Source: Chitinophaga ginsengisoli | Lineage (GTDB): Bacteria > Bacteroidota > Bacteroidia > Chitinophagales > Chitinophagaceae | Assembly (NCBI RefSeq): GCF_003014595.1 | Contig: NZ_PYGK01000007.1 | Coordinates: 124,001-188,000, forward strand | Reading direction: 5' to 3' | DNA: 64,000 nucleotides | Shown: one piece after another, positions 34,184 through 41,487 of the stretch | Position numbering within the stretch: position 1 is the first letter of the stretch | How the letters are laid out: every line of letters begins with the position of its first letter | The notes under the pieces: generated by a model | Seen by the model: only the letters and a program-made list of their open reading frames with translations | Told to the model about the DNA's origin: nothing | Database searches by the model: none | Made by a program: the position numbers and the translations under genes

Positions 34184-35215
34184 ATGATGGCTGTTCGACA
34201 TAGAAAGTTCAAAATAGTTGGTTATTTTCTCATGGGGGTGTTATTTTATTTTCTATTGCACCTGATCAATCCCTGGGACTACGATGAATGGAGCAGGGAG
34301 ATACTGATTGACACCTTGATGGAAATAGCGGTGACCATTACAGGCGTAGTGCTTGTAGTCGAACTGGGATTCTGGATAACAAAGCGTTTAGACAACTGGC
34401 TTCCATGGCGGAAGTCTATAAAGAAAAGAATTGTTGTTCAGCTGGGAGTACAAATAATTTTAGTGAGCTTAATCATCGCTTGTATCAAGATGGTATTTCC
34501 CACCTTGCTTACTGAGGAAATAGATTTTCGGCAAGCGATGGTAATGGGAATTATTTTATCTATTCTGATAACGGCAATAGTCACCGCTGAATTATTCTTT
34601 ACACAGTGGAACCAATCTGTACTAGAAGCAACAAAATATGAGCAACAGGCAACAAAGGCTCAACTGGAATTTCTGAAGATGCAGGTAGATCCACATTTTC
34701 TGTTCAATAATTTCAGTACACTGACATCCCTGATTGAGGAAGATCCCCGGCTTGCAGTGGAATATTTACAACGATTGTCGGCTATCTACCGGCATGTGCT
34801 GAAAGAACAGGAACAACAGGTAGTGCGGTTGGAAGAGGAGCTGGAGTTTATTAACGCTTATCTTTTTTTGTATAAGACCCGTTACCAGGATAGTCTGCTC
34901 GTTGAAGTGGATATTCCCGGATCTCTGATGGATAAGGGAATTGCTACGGCTACGTTACAATTACTGGTGGAAAATGCTATCAAGCATAACTCCATCAGCA
35001 AGCAAAATCCGCTGACAATTAATATCCATGCGGAAGGAGCATATCTCGTAGTAAAGAATAATATCAATCAGACAGTAAAACGGGTTGAAAGCACAGGATT
35101 GGGCCTGAAGAATATTGCTGAGCGGTATCTGTTATTATGTAATCAGGAAATTGTCATTGAACAAACACCGTCCAGTTTTGTGGTGAAAATTCCTCTTTTA
35201 GAAAACAAAGTATGA
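34184..35215 (+). CDS. LytS-type sensor histidine kinase
   Basis: A 343-residue kinase of the His_kinase (PF06580) family. Four membrane helices in residues 1-140 precede a short coiled coil (TKYEQQATKAQLEFLKMQ) and the phospho-acceptor His171 in DPHFLFNNF. The ATP-binding part has the N-box LVENAIKHN and the G-box GLGLKNIAERY. The stop overlaps the start of the LytTR response regulator as ATGA. The pair starts 63 bp after the efflux operon and may regulate it. The membrane part has no known ligand. Confidence 0.93.
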   Translation: MMAVRHRKFKIVGYFLMGVLFYFLLHLINPWDYDEWSREILIDTLMEIAVTITGVVLVVELGFWITKRLDNWLPWRKSIKKRIVVQLGVQIILVSLIIACIKMVFPTLLTEEIDFRQAMVMGIILSILITAIVTAELFFTQWNQSVLEATKYEQQATKAQLEFLKMQVDPHFLFNNFSTLTSLIEEDPRLAVEYLQRLSAIYRHVLKEQEQQVVRLEEELEFINAYLFLYKTRYQDSLLVEVDIPGSLMDKGIATATLQLLVENAIKHNSISKQNPLTINIHAEGAYLVVKNNINQTVKRVESTGLGLKNIAERYLLLCNQEIVIEQTPSSFVVKIPLLENKV

Positions 35216-35970
35216 TTAAAGCTATCATTATCGAAGATGAGCCATTTACCGCCAATAGATTGAAAAGATTGATTGAGGAGGTGCAGGGTGATGTTGAAAT
35301 AGTTACCGTTTTGCAAACGGTAAAGGAATCATTGGACTGGCTTGCTGTAAACAATGAACCGGATCTGTATTTTATGGACATCCAGCTTTCGGACGGTCTG
35401 AGCTTCGATATTTTTTCAGGGTTCAACATTAGCAAACCTATTATTTTTACAACTGCCTATGATGAATATGCAATAAAAGCTTTTAGGGTGAATGGTATTG
35501 ACTATTTACTAAAGCCTATTGTTAAGGAAGAACTTGAGAAAGCTTTTAAGAAGTTCCAGCGATACAATCCCCAGCCCTTCCTCCCGAACTTGCAGGAGAT
35601 ATTGAAGAACATTGCGAACCATCAGACCGTATACAAAACAAATGTGTTGGTAGAATGGCGTGACCAGTTGCAATCAATACCACTCACTGAAGTAGCTTAT
35701 TTCTGGCTGTCACAGAAGACCACTCACCTGGTCGGGTTTAAAAAAGAAGCGCATATTGTAAATGCCACTTTGGACAGTTTGGAAAATGAAGTAGAACCGA
35801 CTAAATTTTTCAGGATTAACCGGCAATTCTTAATCTCAAGGGCATCTATTCAGCAGATAAACCTATATTTTGGAAACAGGCTAAAGCTTTCCCTGAAACC
35901 TGCTTCCCAGGAGGAGGTGATTGTCAGCAGAGACAGAGTACCGGATTTCAAATTGTGGTTGGACAGATAA
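35212..35970 (+). CDS. LytTR family response regulator
   Basis: A 252-residue regulator. The receiver domain (1-120) has the acidic pair at Glu8-Asp9, the phospho-acceptor Asp56 in LYFMDIQLSDG, Thr at 82-83 (TTAYDEYA) and Lys103 in LLKPI. A LytTR DNA-binding domain follows (VAYFWLSQKTTHLVG, FFRINRQFLISRASIQQI, RDRVPDFKLWL). It is the partner of the kinase in front, with a 4-base overlap. LytTR proteins bind pairs of short direct repeats; the targets are not visible here. Confidence 0.93.
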   Translation: MIKAIIIEDEPFTANRLKRLIEEVQGDVEIVTVLQTVKESLDWLAVNNEPDLYFMDIQLSDGLSFDIFSGFNISKPIIFTTAYDEYAIKAFRVNGIDYLLKPIVKEELEKAFKKFQRYNPQPFLPNLQEILKNIANHQTVYKTNVLVEWRDQLQSIPLTEVAYFWLSQKTTHLVGFKKEAHIVNATLDSLENEVEPTKFFRINRQFLISRASIQQINLYFGNRLKLSLKPASQEEVIVSRDRVPDFKLWLDR

Positions 35971-36294
35971 GTAATGGCGTATTTACAGGGATGTAACATT
36001 ACGTTTTTCGCATAACTCCTTCACTTTTTCTCAAAAATTTCCAGGTCGACTTTTTCGATTCCATATTTGTGTCATGATTGCTGATCGGATACAGAAATGC
36101 AACATGAGTAAGATATGATAGTGTGCCCGCTTGTTTAAGTGGCACTGAAAATAACTTACACAAACAGTGTAAAGGTTGAGGTTTAAGCTTGTGGTCCGGC
36201 ATTCCTGCTGGACCTTATCTGTGTGAAGAGCAGAAGACCCTTTGCAGGAGCGGATCTTCTGCGTTAGTTAGTTTTGAATTAAGGTACTTGTGTA
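35971..36294. other. Convergent intergenic region with two hairpins
   Basis: No gene seen. Between the two convergent genes lie a 9-bp stem with one mismatch at 36192-36213 (GGTCCGGCA and TGCTGGACC) and a 10-bp stem with one mismatch at 36230-36262 (GCAGAAGACC and GATCTTCTGC). Either may terminate transcription, although neither is followed by a clear U-run. Confidence 0.45.
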
Positions 36295-37005
36295 CTAAGA
36301 TTGCGATTGCTGATTATATTCTACTCTGCTATTGAAAACATAAATAAGGCCGTCGAAAGTATCGTAATTTGGCTGGCCGACAAAAATACCCTGTAGCTGT
36401 GTCTCAAACCCAGATCCATTAGGGGGCGTGTAAAGGGCAATGCTCTTATATGCATCGGAGTGGTGATCATCCCAAATCAATGTCGGCGCAGACTGAACTA
36501 ATTCAACAAAATCGGCACGTACACATCTATATTCGCTTATGTTGGGGGGAGTTATGGGACTATCACCGAGTTGAGCTACCCATCCCATAGCAACATAACC
36601 CACCGGCGCCTGCGGCATCCAGATGGAACCTGTTGTATCAGTATCGGAGCCATCTGTAGACCACATGAACACATAACCCGTTGGTGCGGCAAGTATAGGG
36701 TCATTAGGATCGTCATTTACAGGACTGACAATAGGTGAATAACCTGTTACAGCGCTGTAATTGTTTTGTGCATAATCACCAATCATAAAATAGCCGTCAG
36801 GGACCGACTGCAAACGATATATGCTTACGTCATATTCAGCATCACTGCCCAGGTCATTCCATATCTGGCTAAAGGAATAAGCGCTACCAGTGCCGCCGGC
36901 GAATTCCAGGAGGAGGTAGGGAGCGTCGTCGTCGGCAATCGCGCCGTTGTTACGTTTTGATCTTATCTTGAATTTTGTGCCGGAAGTTGAAGTTATTGGT
37001 TCCAT
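36295..37005 (-). CDS. Vps62-related (DUF946-like) protein
   Basis: A 236-residue protein when started at the ATG at 37005. The repeated pattern WMPQAPVGYVAMGWVAQLG, CVRADFVELV, GYFMIGDYAQNNY matches the Vps62/DUF946 family (W-P-x-x-P-GYVALG, CVR-DL), which is best known from fungi and plants and also occurs in bacteria. No signal peptide. The molecular role is unknown; the repeats may form a beta-prism-like fold. It is leftward, next to an unknown protein gene. Confidence 0.7.
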   Translation of the reverse strand: MEPITSTSGTKFKIRSKRNNGAIADDDAPYLLLEFAGGTGSAYSFSQIWNDLGSDAEYDVSIYRLQSVPDGYFMIGDYAQNNYSAVTGYSPIVSPVNDDPNDPILAAPTGYVFMWSTDGSDTDTTGSIWMPQAPVGYVAMGWVAQLGDSPITPPNISEYRCVRADFVELVQSAPTLIWDDHHSDAYKSIALYTPPNGSGFETQLQGIFVGQPNYDTFDGLIYVFNSRVEYNQQSQS

Positions 37006-37196
37006 GGTGTTTTCTTGTGTTATGGGATTTAAGTGCTTCAGACTAATGTACGGTTTTCTGCGGAAAGGCATGAAGTGGTCAGACAAAATTCATATTGAGA
37101 ATTTTTCCGGCGTATGTACTAACAGGTTAGCATGGCGCACACACGAATGCGCCACTTAGATATGAGGATTGTATTCAGCCTGTGAAAGACAGCTTA

Positions 37197-38159
37197 TCAC
37201 ACCAGGAACTGATCATAGTCGTAATGATGAAAGGCCGTTAGTGAAAGATTTTCTTCTGGTATACTGATTCCTTTCCTTTGAACAGCGTCTCCGATTTCCT
37301 TTCCGCGGGCGCTTGCAGGTATGTCGTTTTGCTGACTTACAGCCTGTAACATATCCGCTGCAGAGCGGGTTTTCCTTGTAATCCTGGATGTTTTGGCAGG
37401 TTGCTGCGGATCTTCTTGCTTGTCTGCCAATGGTAAAACAGGCGGCAGGACTGCGGTTACAAATGCCTGTTCGCTGCTGGCTGTGCTGGCGCTCTGAATA
37501 CCGGTATTGGTACGGAGGAAGCGCAGTTGTAAAAGAACGATGGTAGCAGTTGCGCTGACAGGTGTAACAGGCAAGAGCAAGGCATGTTGTTTGGCTCCAA
37601 GTGGAACGCAGCTGGCTGCGGTGGTCGTCCGGAGGCAGGTGTTCTGCTCAAAGTCCATGTCCAGTGCTACGGCCTGGAGCTGTATATAACGGGCATCTTT
37701 AGGCGGCGTCAGCCAGTGTTGCCAGTTGGTGGGCAATTGCACCATTATGCTGCCATTTTCCTGGCGGATGGTGTCTATACCGCCAATGATCATGACGGCC
37801 TTTTTGTTATAGCGGAAATCTTTGAGATGCTGATGTAAGGCCGCGGGACTGAATACACGTTTACCACGGGTATGCATAGTATCCTCCCGCAGTGCCGCAT
37901 AAACGGCCTTATTTAGCCTGTATACAGTCGTTTCGTCCTTTGCAGGTTGCCATATACCGTTCAGGGCAGCGCGGATCGATTTTGCGGCCTTACTGGCCTT
38001 CGCGAACTCGCGGCTGCTTTGTTTGCTGGCGACAGACATACTGTCCGGACCATACTCGGGCATTTTACGGCAGAATTTCCTGCCGTTCCGTTCATAAAAG
38101 ATAAGGTCCCCGACGTGGCCGGAGAGTCCCTGTGTAATAATATTACGGTTTTGGGCCAT
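37197..38159 (-). CDS. Protein of unknown function with conserved-looking N-terminus
   Basis: A 320-residue, Ala/Gln-rich cytoplasmic protein. It starts MAQNRNIITQGLSGHVGDLIFYERNGRKFCRKMP, shown here only as NIITQGLSGHVGDLIFYE and GRKFCRKMPEY, which recalls the G-x-SG-x-VG-x-x-x-x-x opening of Bacteroidota families such as DUF6266 without being an obvious member. A Lys/Arg-rich linker lies at about 255-280 (KTSRITRKTRSAADM). No enzyme motif, membrane segment or signal peptide. Function not assigned. Confidence 0.6.
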   Translation of the reverse strand: MAQNRNIITQGLSGHVGDLIFYERNGRKFCRKMPEYGPDSMSVASKQSSREFAKASKAAKSIRAALNGIWQPAKDETTVYRLNKAVYAALREDTMHTRGKRVFSPAALHQHLKDFRYNKKAVMIIGGIDTIRQENGSIMVQLPTNWQHWLTPPKDARYIQLQAVALDMDFEQNTCLRTTTAASCVPLGAKQHALLLPVTPVSATATIVLLQLRFLRTNTGIQSASTASSEQAFVTAVLPPVLPLADKQEDPQQPAKTSRITRKTRSAADMLQAVSQQNDIPASARGKEIGDAVQRKGISIPEENLSLTAFHHYDYDQFLV

Positions 38160-38567
38160 GGATGTAATCGTTTATTTATCAATTTACAGAAAAATCAGCG
38201 TTTTAACAAGTTGATAGTTAGCCTATTGTTAGCAGTATTCTTTTATTCTTGCCTTACATAATGAGGTTATTAAAAGTACACTTGTATATCCCTATAGGGT
38301 ATTGTAATGCACTTATAATGAGCCATTAAAGAGTAAGTATGACTAAGCTTTAACAGGAGTTGTATAGGACTTGACCTGGACTTAATCGGGAAAACTTGTT
38401 GTCGAAACCCCAGACAGGGGGAACGGGAGGACCAGGATACGAAGGATTGACAGGAGGGGAGACCTGGCAAGTAGATCCGTTGGTAACCTGACTTAACTAC
38501 AGCTTTTTATATACCTTGCCCTGAATCGGTCTGTTTTAAATAATTAAAATAAAACGATAAATTTGTA
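38160..38567. other. Intergenic region, possible decayed peptide frame
   Basis: No intact gene accepted. A short plus-strand frame, 38381-38491, reads LNRENLLSK followed by a Gly-rich stretch, but a TGA just upstream breaks it from any leader start. It is described under findings as a weak lead. Confidence 0.4.
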
Positions 38568-38597
38568 TTGTTTTAAATTAATTGTTCAGTACTTTTG
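38568..38597 (+). promoter_or_regulatory. Bacteroidota promoter of the DUF2975-XRE operon
   Basis: TTG at 38568-38570, a 19-base spacer and TACTTTTG at 38590-38597 match TTG-N19-TAnnTTTG exactly. It ends 13 bases before the ATG at 38611 and rules out the longer reading from 38563. A second -7 box, TAAATTTG at 38558-38565, lacks a TTG at the right place. Confidence 0.7.
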
Positions 38598-38610
38598 GAA
38601 AAAAACAACT

Positions 38611-39150
38611 ATGAAGAAATTGATGCAGGGCAATTTTCTCATTGCTCTTATTGGCTGGGGGGCAGTTCTCCTGTCAGCTGAAGCTTTGATATACTATACC
38701 AGATGGTTTATCCCTTTGGTGACAGGGCACCATTCTTTCGTAGCGCCTCCTGTCAACATTCCCGAATTATGGTTTATCGGAAAGATTGCCAGCAATGCCA
38801 TCTTTTTATGGGTCGGGGTGCTCCTGCTCAGACTATATAGCAAATACCGCAGATCGGGTTATTTTGAAAAGGGGAGCGCTGACATATTGAATAAAGTGAT
38901 TGTTGCATGCTTAGCACTTGCTTTTATAGGTTTCGTTCAAACGATCTGTGAAAATGCTGATGCACTTCATATCAATCAGTGGACTTCTTTATGGGCTGTT
39001 GTAAATAGTTTGTGGCGATTCTTTACCCATTTAATTGTGCTGAGAGAGCCGCAAACGATGTATCTCCTGCTTGCTGCTATTGTATGGGGAATTAAGCAAT
39101 TTGTATCTCAGGCTTTGAATGTCAAAAGAGAAAATGAATTAATCATTTAG
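38611..39150 (+). CDS. DUF2975 membrane protein
   Basis: A 179-residue inner-membrane protein with four hydrophobic segments (FLIALIGWGAVLLSAEALIYY region, IASNAIFLWVGVLLL, VIVACLALAFIGFVQTI, MYLLLAAIVWGIKQFV). DUF2975 proteins are almost always followed, as here after 2 bases, by a small XRE-type repressor. The shorter start at 38611 is chosen because of the promoter just before it. Role unknown. Confidence 0.85.
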   Translation: MKKLMQGNFLIALIGWGAVLLSAEALIYYTRWFIPLVTGHHSFVAPPVNIPELWFIGKIASNAIFLWVGVLLLRLYSKYRRSGYFEKGSADILNKVIVACLALAFIGFVQTICENADALHINQWTSLWAVVNSLWRFFTHLIVLREPQTMYLLLAAIVWGIKQFVSQALNVKRENELII

Positions 39151-39152
39151 TT

Positions 39153-39386
39153 ATGGCAATAGTCGTCAATTTAGATGTGATGATGGCGAAACGGAAGATC
39201 TCATTAAATGAGTTGTCGAAGGAAGTAGGGCTTACCAATGTGAATCTCTCCATTTTAAAAAACGGAAAAGCAAAAGGTGTGCGGTTTGAAACGCTGGCAT
39301 CTATTTGCAAAGTGCTGGATTGTCAGCCCGGCGACATACTCGAATACAGAGAAGATCCCGTTCAGGAATCAGCCCTGCCAGCTTGA
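39153..39386 (+). CDS. XRE/Cro-CI family helix-turn-helix regulator
   Basis: A 77-residue repressor-like protein. The HTH reads ISLNELSKEVGLTNVNLSIL followed by KNGKAKGVRFETLASICKVL and the closing DCQPGDILEY typical of YozG-type Cro/CI proteins paired with DUF2975. It shares an operon with the upstream membrane protein and probably represses that operon. The signal is unknown. Confidence 0.92.
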   Translation: MAIVVNLDVMMAKRKISLNELSKEVGLTNVNLSILKNGKAKGVRFETLASICKVLDCQPGDILEYREDPVQESALPA

Positions 39387-39430
39387 TAAAAGCATAATAG
39401 TAAAAGACGGGTTTGACCGCCAATATAAAA

Positions 39431-39456
39431 AGCCAGCGCCTTTCGGGGTGCTGGCT
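39431..39456. terminator. Bidirectional terminator between xre-type and araC-type genes
   Basis: AGCCAGCGCC and GGTGCTGGCT form a 10-bp stem with one G-T pair around loop TTTCGG, flanked by AAAAA on the left and TTTTCTTT on the right. It serves the rightward XRE gene and the convergent leftward AraC gene. A near-identical inverted copy lies at 41436-41461. Confidence 0.85.
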
Positions 39457-39503
39457 TTTCTTTATTCCGTGCTATATTAGTTTTATGGTTCCCTGCCTGG
39501 TAG

Positions 39504-40406
39504 TTATTGAAAGGACTTTCTGAACGCCACAGGGGAAAGATTCGTTTTCGTCTTAAATAATTTACTGAATGACTGCGGATGCTCAAATCCGAGCTGATAG
39601 GCAATTTCACTGACTGATAGCGTAGTAGTAGACAATTGCTCTTTGGCCTTTTCGATCAGCTTCTGATGGATATGTTGCTGCGTATTCAATCCCGTTAGTG
39701 CTTTCAGCATGCTGCTCAAATAATCAGGTGAGACGTGCAGCGCCTCTGCTATATAGGTCACAGTTGGCAATCCCTGTTCTCTCTCAAAATAAGCTTCCAG
39801 GACATCCTCCAGTTGTCCCAGCAACTGATGATTTGTGATTCGCCTGGTCAGGAACTGTCGCTGGTAAAATCGCTCGGAGTAATTGAATAGCGACTCAAGA
39901 TGTCCGATGATAATATTATGACTGAACTGGTCAATATTCGCCCGGTACTCCTGCTCAATATTAGCAATGATCTGATTGATCGTTACTTCTTCTTTTTCTG
40001 ACAGGAATAAGGCCTCATTTACTGCGTAGTCAAAAAACTCATACTGCCTGATCTTCTTCGCCAGTGATGTGTTCCACAGGAAATCGGGGTGTATCAGTAA
40101 CATCCAGCCCGAAGGCTGTCCTTCTATCGGGCCTTCCAGTTCAAACCCTACCAGTTGTCCGGGCGCCATAAAAGATAGGACCCCTTCATCAAAGTCGAAA
40201 TCCTGCTGACCATACTTCACTTTAATAAGTCCGGAAAAGCCCTTCTTCAACGCGATCATATAAAAATTCGGCACCAGCAATTTAGGTCCTTTCGGGATCT
40301 CTGTAATGCTGCTGATATCTATCACACTGATTAAAGGATGCAAAGCTTTGGGCAGTCCCCGCAGCTGCAGAAATTCAGTGATTGTCTTGACCCTGTATGG
40401 TTGCAT
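39504..40406 (-). CDS. AraC family transcriptional regulator
   Basis: A 300-residue regulator. The N-terminal domain binds a ligand in a cupin-like fold (FDEGVLSFMAPGQLVGFELE, SGWMLLIHPDFLW). The C-terminal HTH pair reads VTYIAEALHVSPDYLSSMLK and LSVSEIAYQLGFEHPQSFSK with KTKTNLSPVAFR. It is the second gene of an operon: the NmrA-like gene ends 2 bases upstream of its start. It probably controls that operon or a related redox function. Confidence 0.92.
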   Translation of the reverse strand: MQPYRVKTITEFLQLRGLPKALHPLISVIDISSITEIPKGPKLLVPNFYMIALKKGFSGLIKVKYGQQDFDFDEGVLSFMAPGQLVGFELEGPIEGQPSGWMLLIHPDFLWNTSLAKKIRQYEFFDYAVNEALFLSEKEEVTINQIIANIEQEYRANIDQFSHNIIIGHLESLFNYSERFYQRQFLTRRITNHQLLGQLEDVLEAYFEREQGLPTVTYIAEALHVSPDYLSSMLKALTGLNTQQHIHQKLIEKAKEQLSTTTLSVSEIAYQLGFEHPQSFSKLFKTKTNLSPVAFRKSFQ

Positions 40407-40408
40407 GC

Positions 40409-41326
40409 TTAAATATACTTCTTTGCAAATTCCCTCACAAAATCCTTTAGCTTTACCTTTCCCAACACAGGCCTGTGGCGATCGTATTCAGCCAGTATAG
40501 TTCCATCATGAATAGCCGCCTGCATTTGCACCAGGCTTTCTGCCAGCCCTTCAGGCAAGCCAGCCATCTTATATCCCTGCAGCATCTGTTTGTCTGAGAT
40601 CCTGATCCATTTCATCCAGGGCTTACCTATAGCTGATCCTAGTATGGCTGCCACTTCATTACAGGTCAGTTCTTCACTTCCGACATACCTTATTTTTACG
40701 CCGTTAACCGGTGTTGAAAACTCTTCTGCCGCGGCGGCAGCAATATCTTCCGGCGCCACCAGCACAATCCTGTCATTTCCGCCATAGTTTCCCACCAGCG
40801 AACCTCTTCTGCCGAATAATGCCCTGATGCCATAGGCCTGCCATCCCATTATCAGTCCTATCATTCCCTTCCCACGCATCATATCCATCATCTGATAAAA
40901 GTTGGTATAAAAGATGGCGGGACGCAATTCAGATACATGCACACCCGCCAGCTGTTTATAGACTTCCGTCATACTATGGCCAGCCACTTCTGCTGCCCAT
41001 CCGGTCAGGAATATCACTCTTTTGATGCCTGCGTGTCGAATGGCCTGTACATAATTCGCCATGATCTGCTTCATGTGTGCATCCTGATCTGCTATTGAGA
41101 AATCGAACGGCACCATACAATAAGCGGCATCTGCCCCTGTAAAGGCAGCTGTAACAAACTGCGCATCAGTCAGCGAACCAATACTGGCTTTTGCTCCCAG
41201 TTGTTCAATCTCCCGCTGCTTTGCAGGATTACTGCTGATAACCGTTACGGAATGACCTTGCTTTATCAACGCTATGCTAAGCGGTTTGCTGATGTTCCCT
41301 AAAGAACCTGTGACTACTATTTTCAT
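40409..41326 (-). CDS. NmrA family NAD(P)-binding protein
   Basis: A 305-residue Rossmann protein of the NmrA/atypical SDR group. The nucleotide loop is VTGSLGNISKPLSIALIKQG, shortened from the usual TGxxGxxG, followed by SVTVISSNPAKQREIEQLG. The Tyr-x3-Lys is not in the usual place, as is common in this group. Members act as NADPH sensors or quinone reductases. It is the first gene of an operon with the AraC regulator. A CAAAGGTA box (-7 TACCTTTG on the minus strand) lies 4 bases before its ATG, suggesting a leaderless mRNA. Confidence 0.88.
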   Translation of the reverse strand: MKIVVTGSLGNISKPLSIALIKQGHSVTVISSNPAKQREIEQLGAKASIGSLTDAQFVTAAFTGADAAYCMVPFDFSIADQDAHMKQIMANYVQAIRHAGIKRVIFLTGWAAEVAGHSMTEVYKQLAGVHVSELRPAIFYTNFYQMMDMMRGKGMIGLIMGWQAYGIRALFGRRGSLVGNYGGNDRIVLVAPEDIAAAAAEEFSTPVNGVKIRYVGSEELTCNEVAAILGSAIGKPWMKWIRISDKQMLQGYKMAGLPEGLAESLVQMQAAIHDGTILAEYDRHRPVLGKVKLKDFVREFAKKYI

Positions 41327-41330
41327 GTTC

Positions 41331-41338
41331 CAAAGGTA
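41331..41338 (-). promoter_or_regulatory. -7 promoter box of the NmrA-AraC operon
   Basis: CAAAGGTA on the plus strand reads TACCTTTG on the minus strand, an exact TAnnTTTG match, only 4 bases before the start codon. The nearest CAA on the plus strand (a -33 TTG) is 26 bases away, longer than usual. If used, translation would be leaderless. Confidence 0.4.
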
Positions 41339-41435
41339 CCTGTGCTGCTATAGCCAGACGTAATCAAATCCGGTCAGGTTGTAGCCAAATCCGGGGGATA
41401 AGTCTTATAAGCTTATTGTGTTGCTTAATAAGAAA

Positions 41436-41461
41436 AGCCAGCGCCCCGAAAGGCACTGGCT
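41436..41461 (-). terminator. Intrinsic terminator after the metalloprotease gene
   Basis: AGCCAGCGCC and GGCACTGGCT pair around loop CCGAAA, flanked by AAAA and TTTTCTG, 27 bases after the stop of the leftward metalloprotease gene. Its reverse complement differs from the hairpin at 39431-39456 at only two bases that face each other in the stem. Confidence 0.8.
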
Positions 41462-41487
41462 TTTCTGTGTCACGTTCTATATGATCT

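Noticed and set aside
38270..38470. Leftward 66-codon frame in the gap before the DUF2975 gene
   Set aside because: No family likeness, no promoter box, composition unlike the neighbouring genes.
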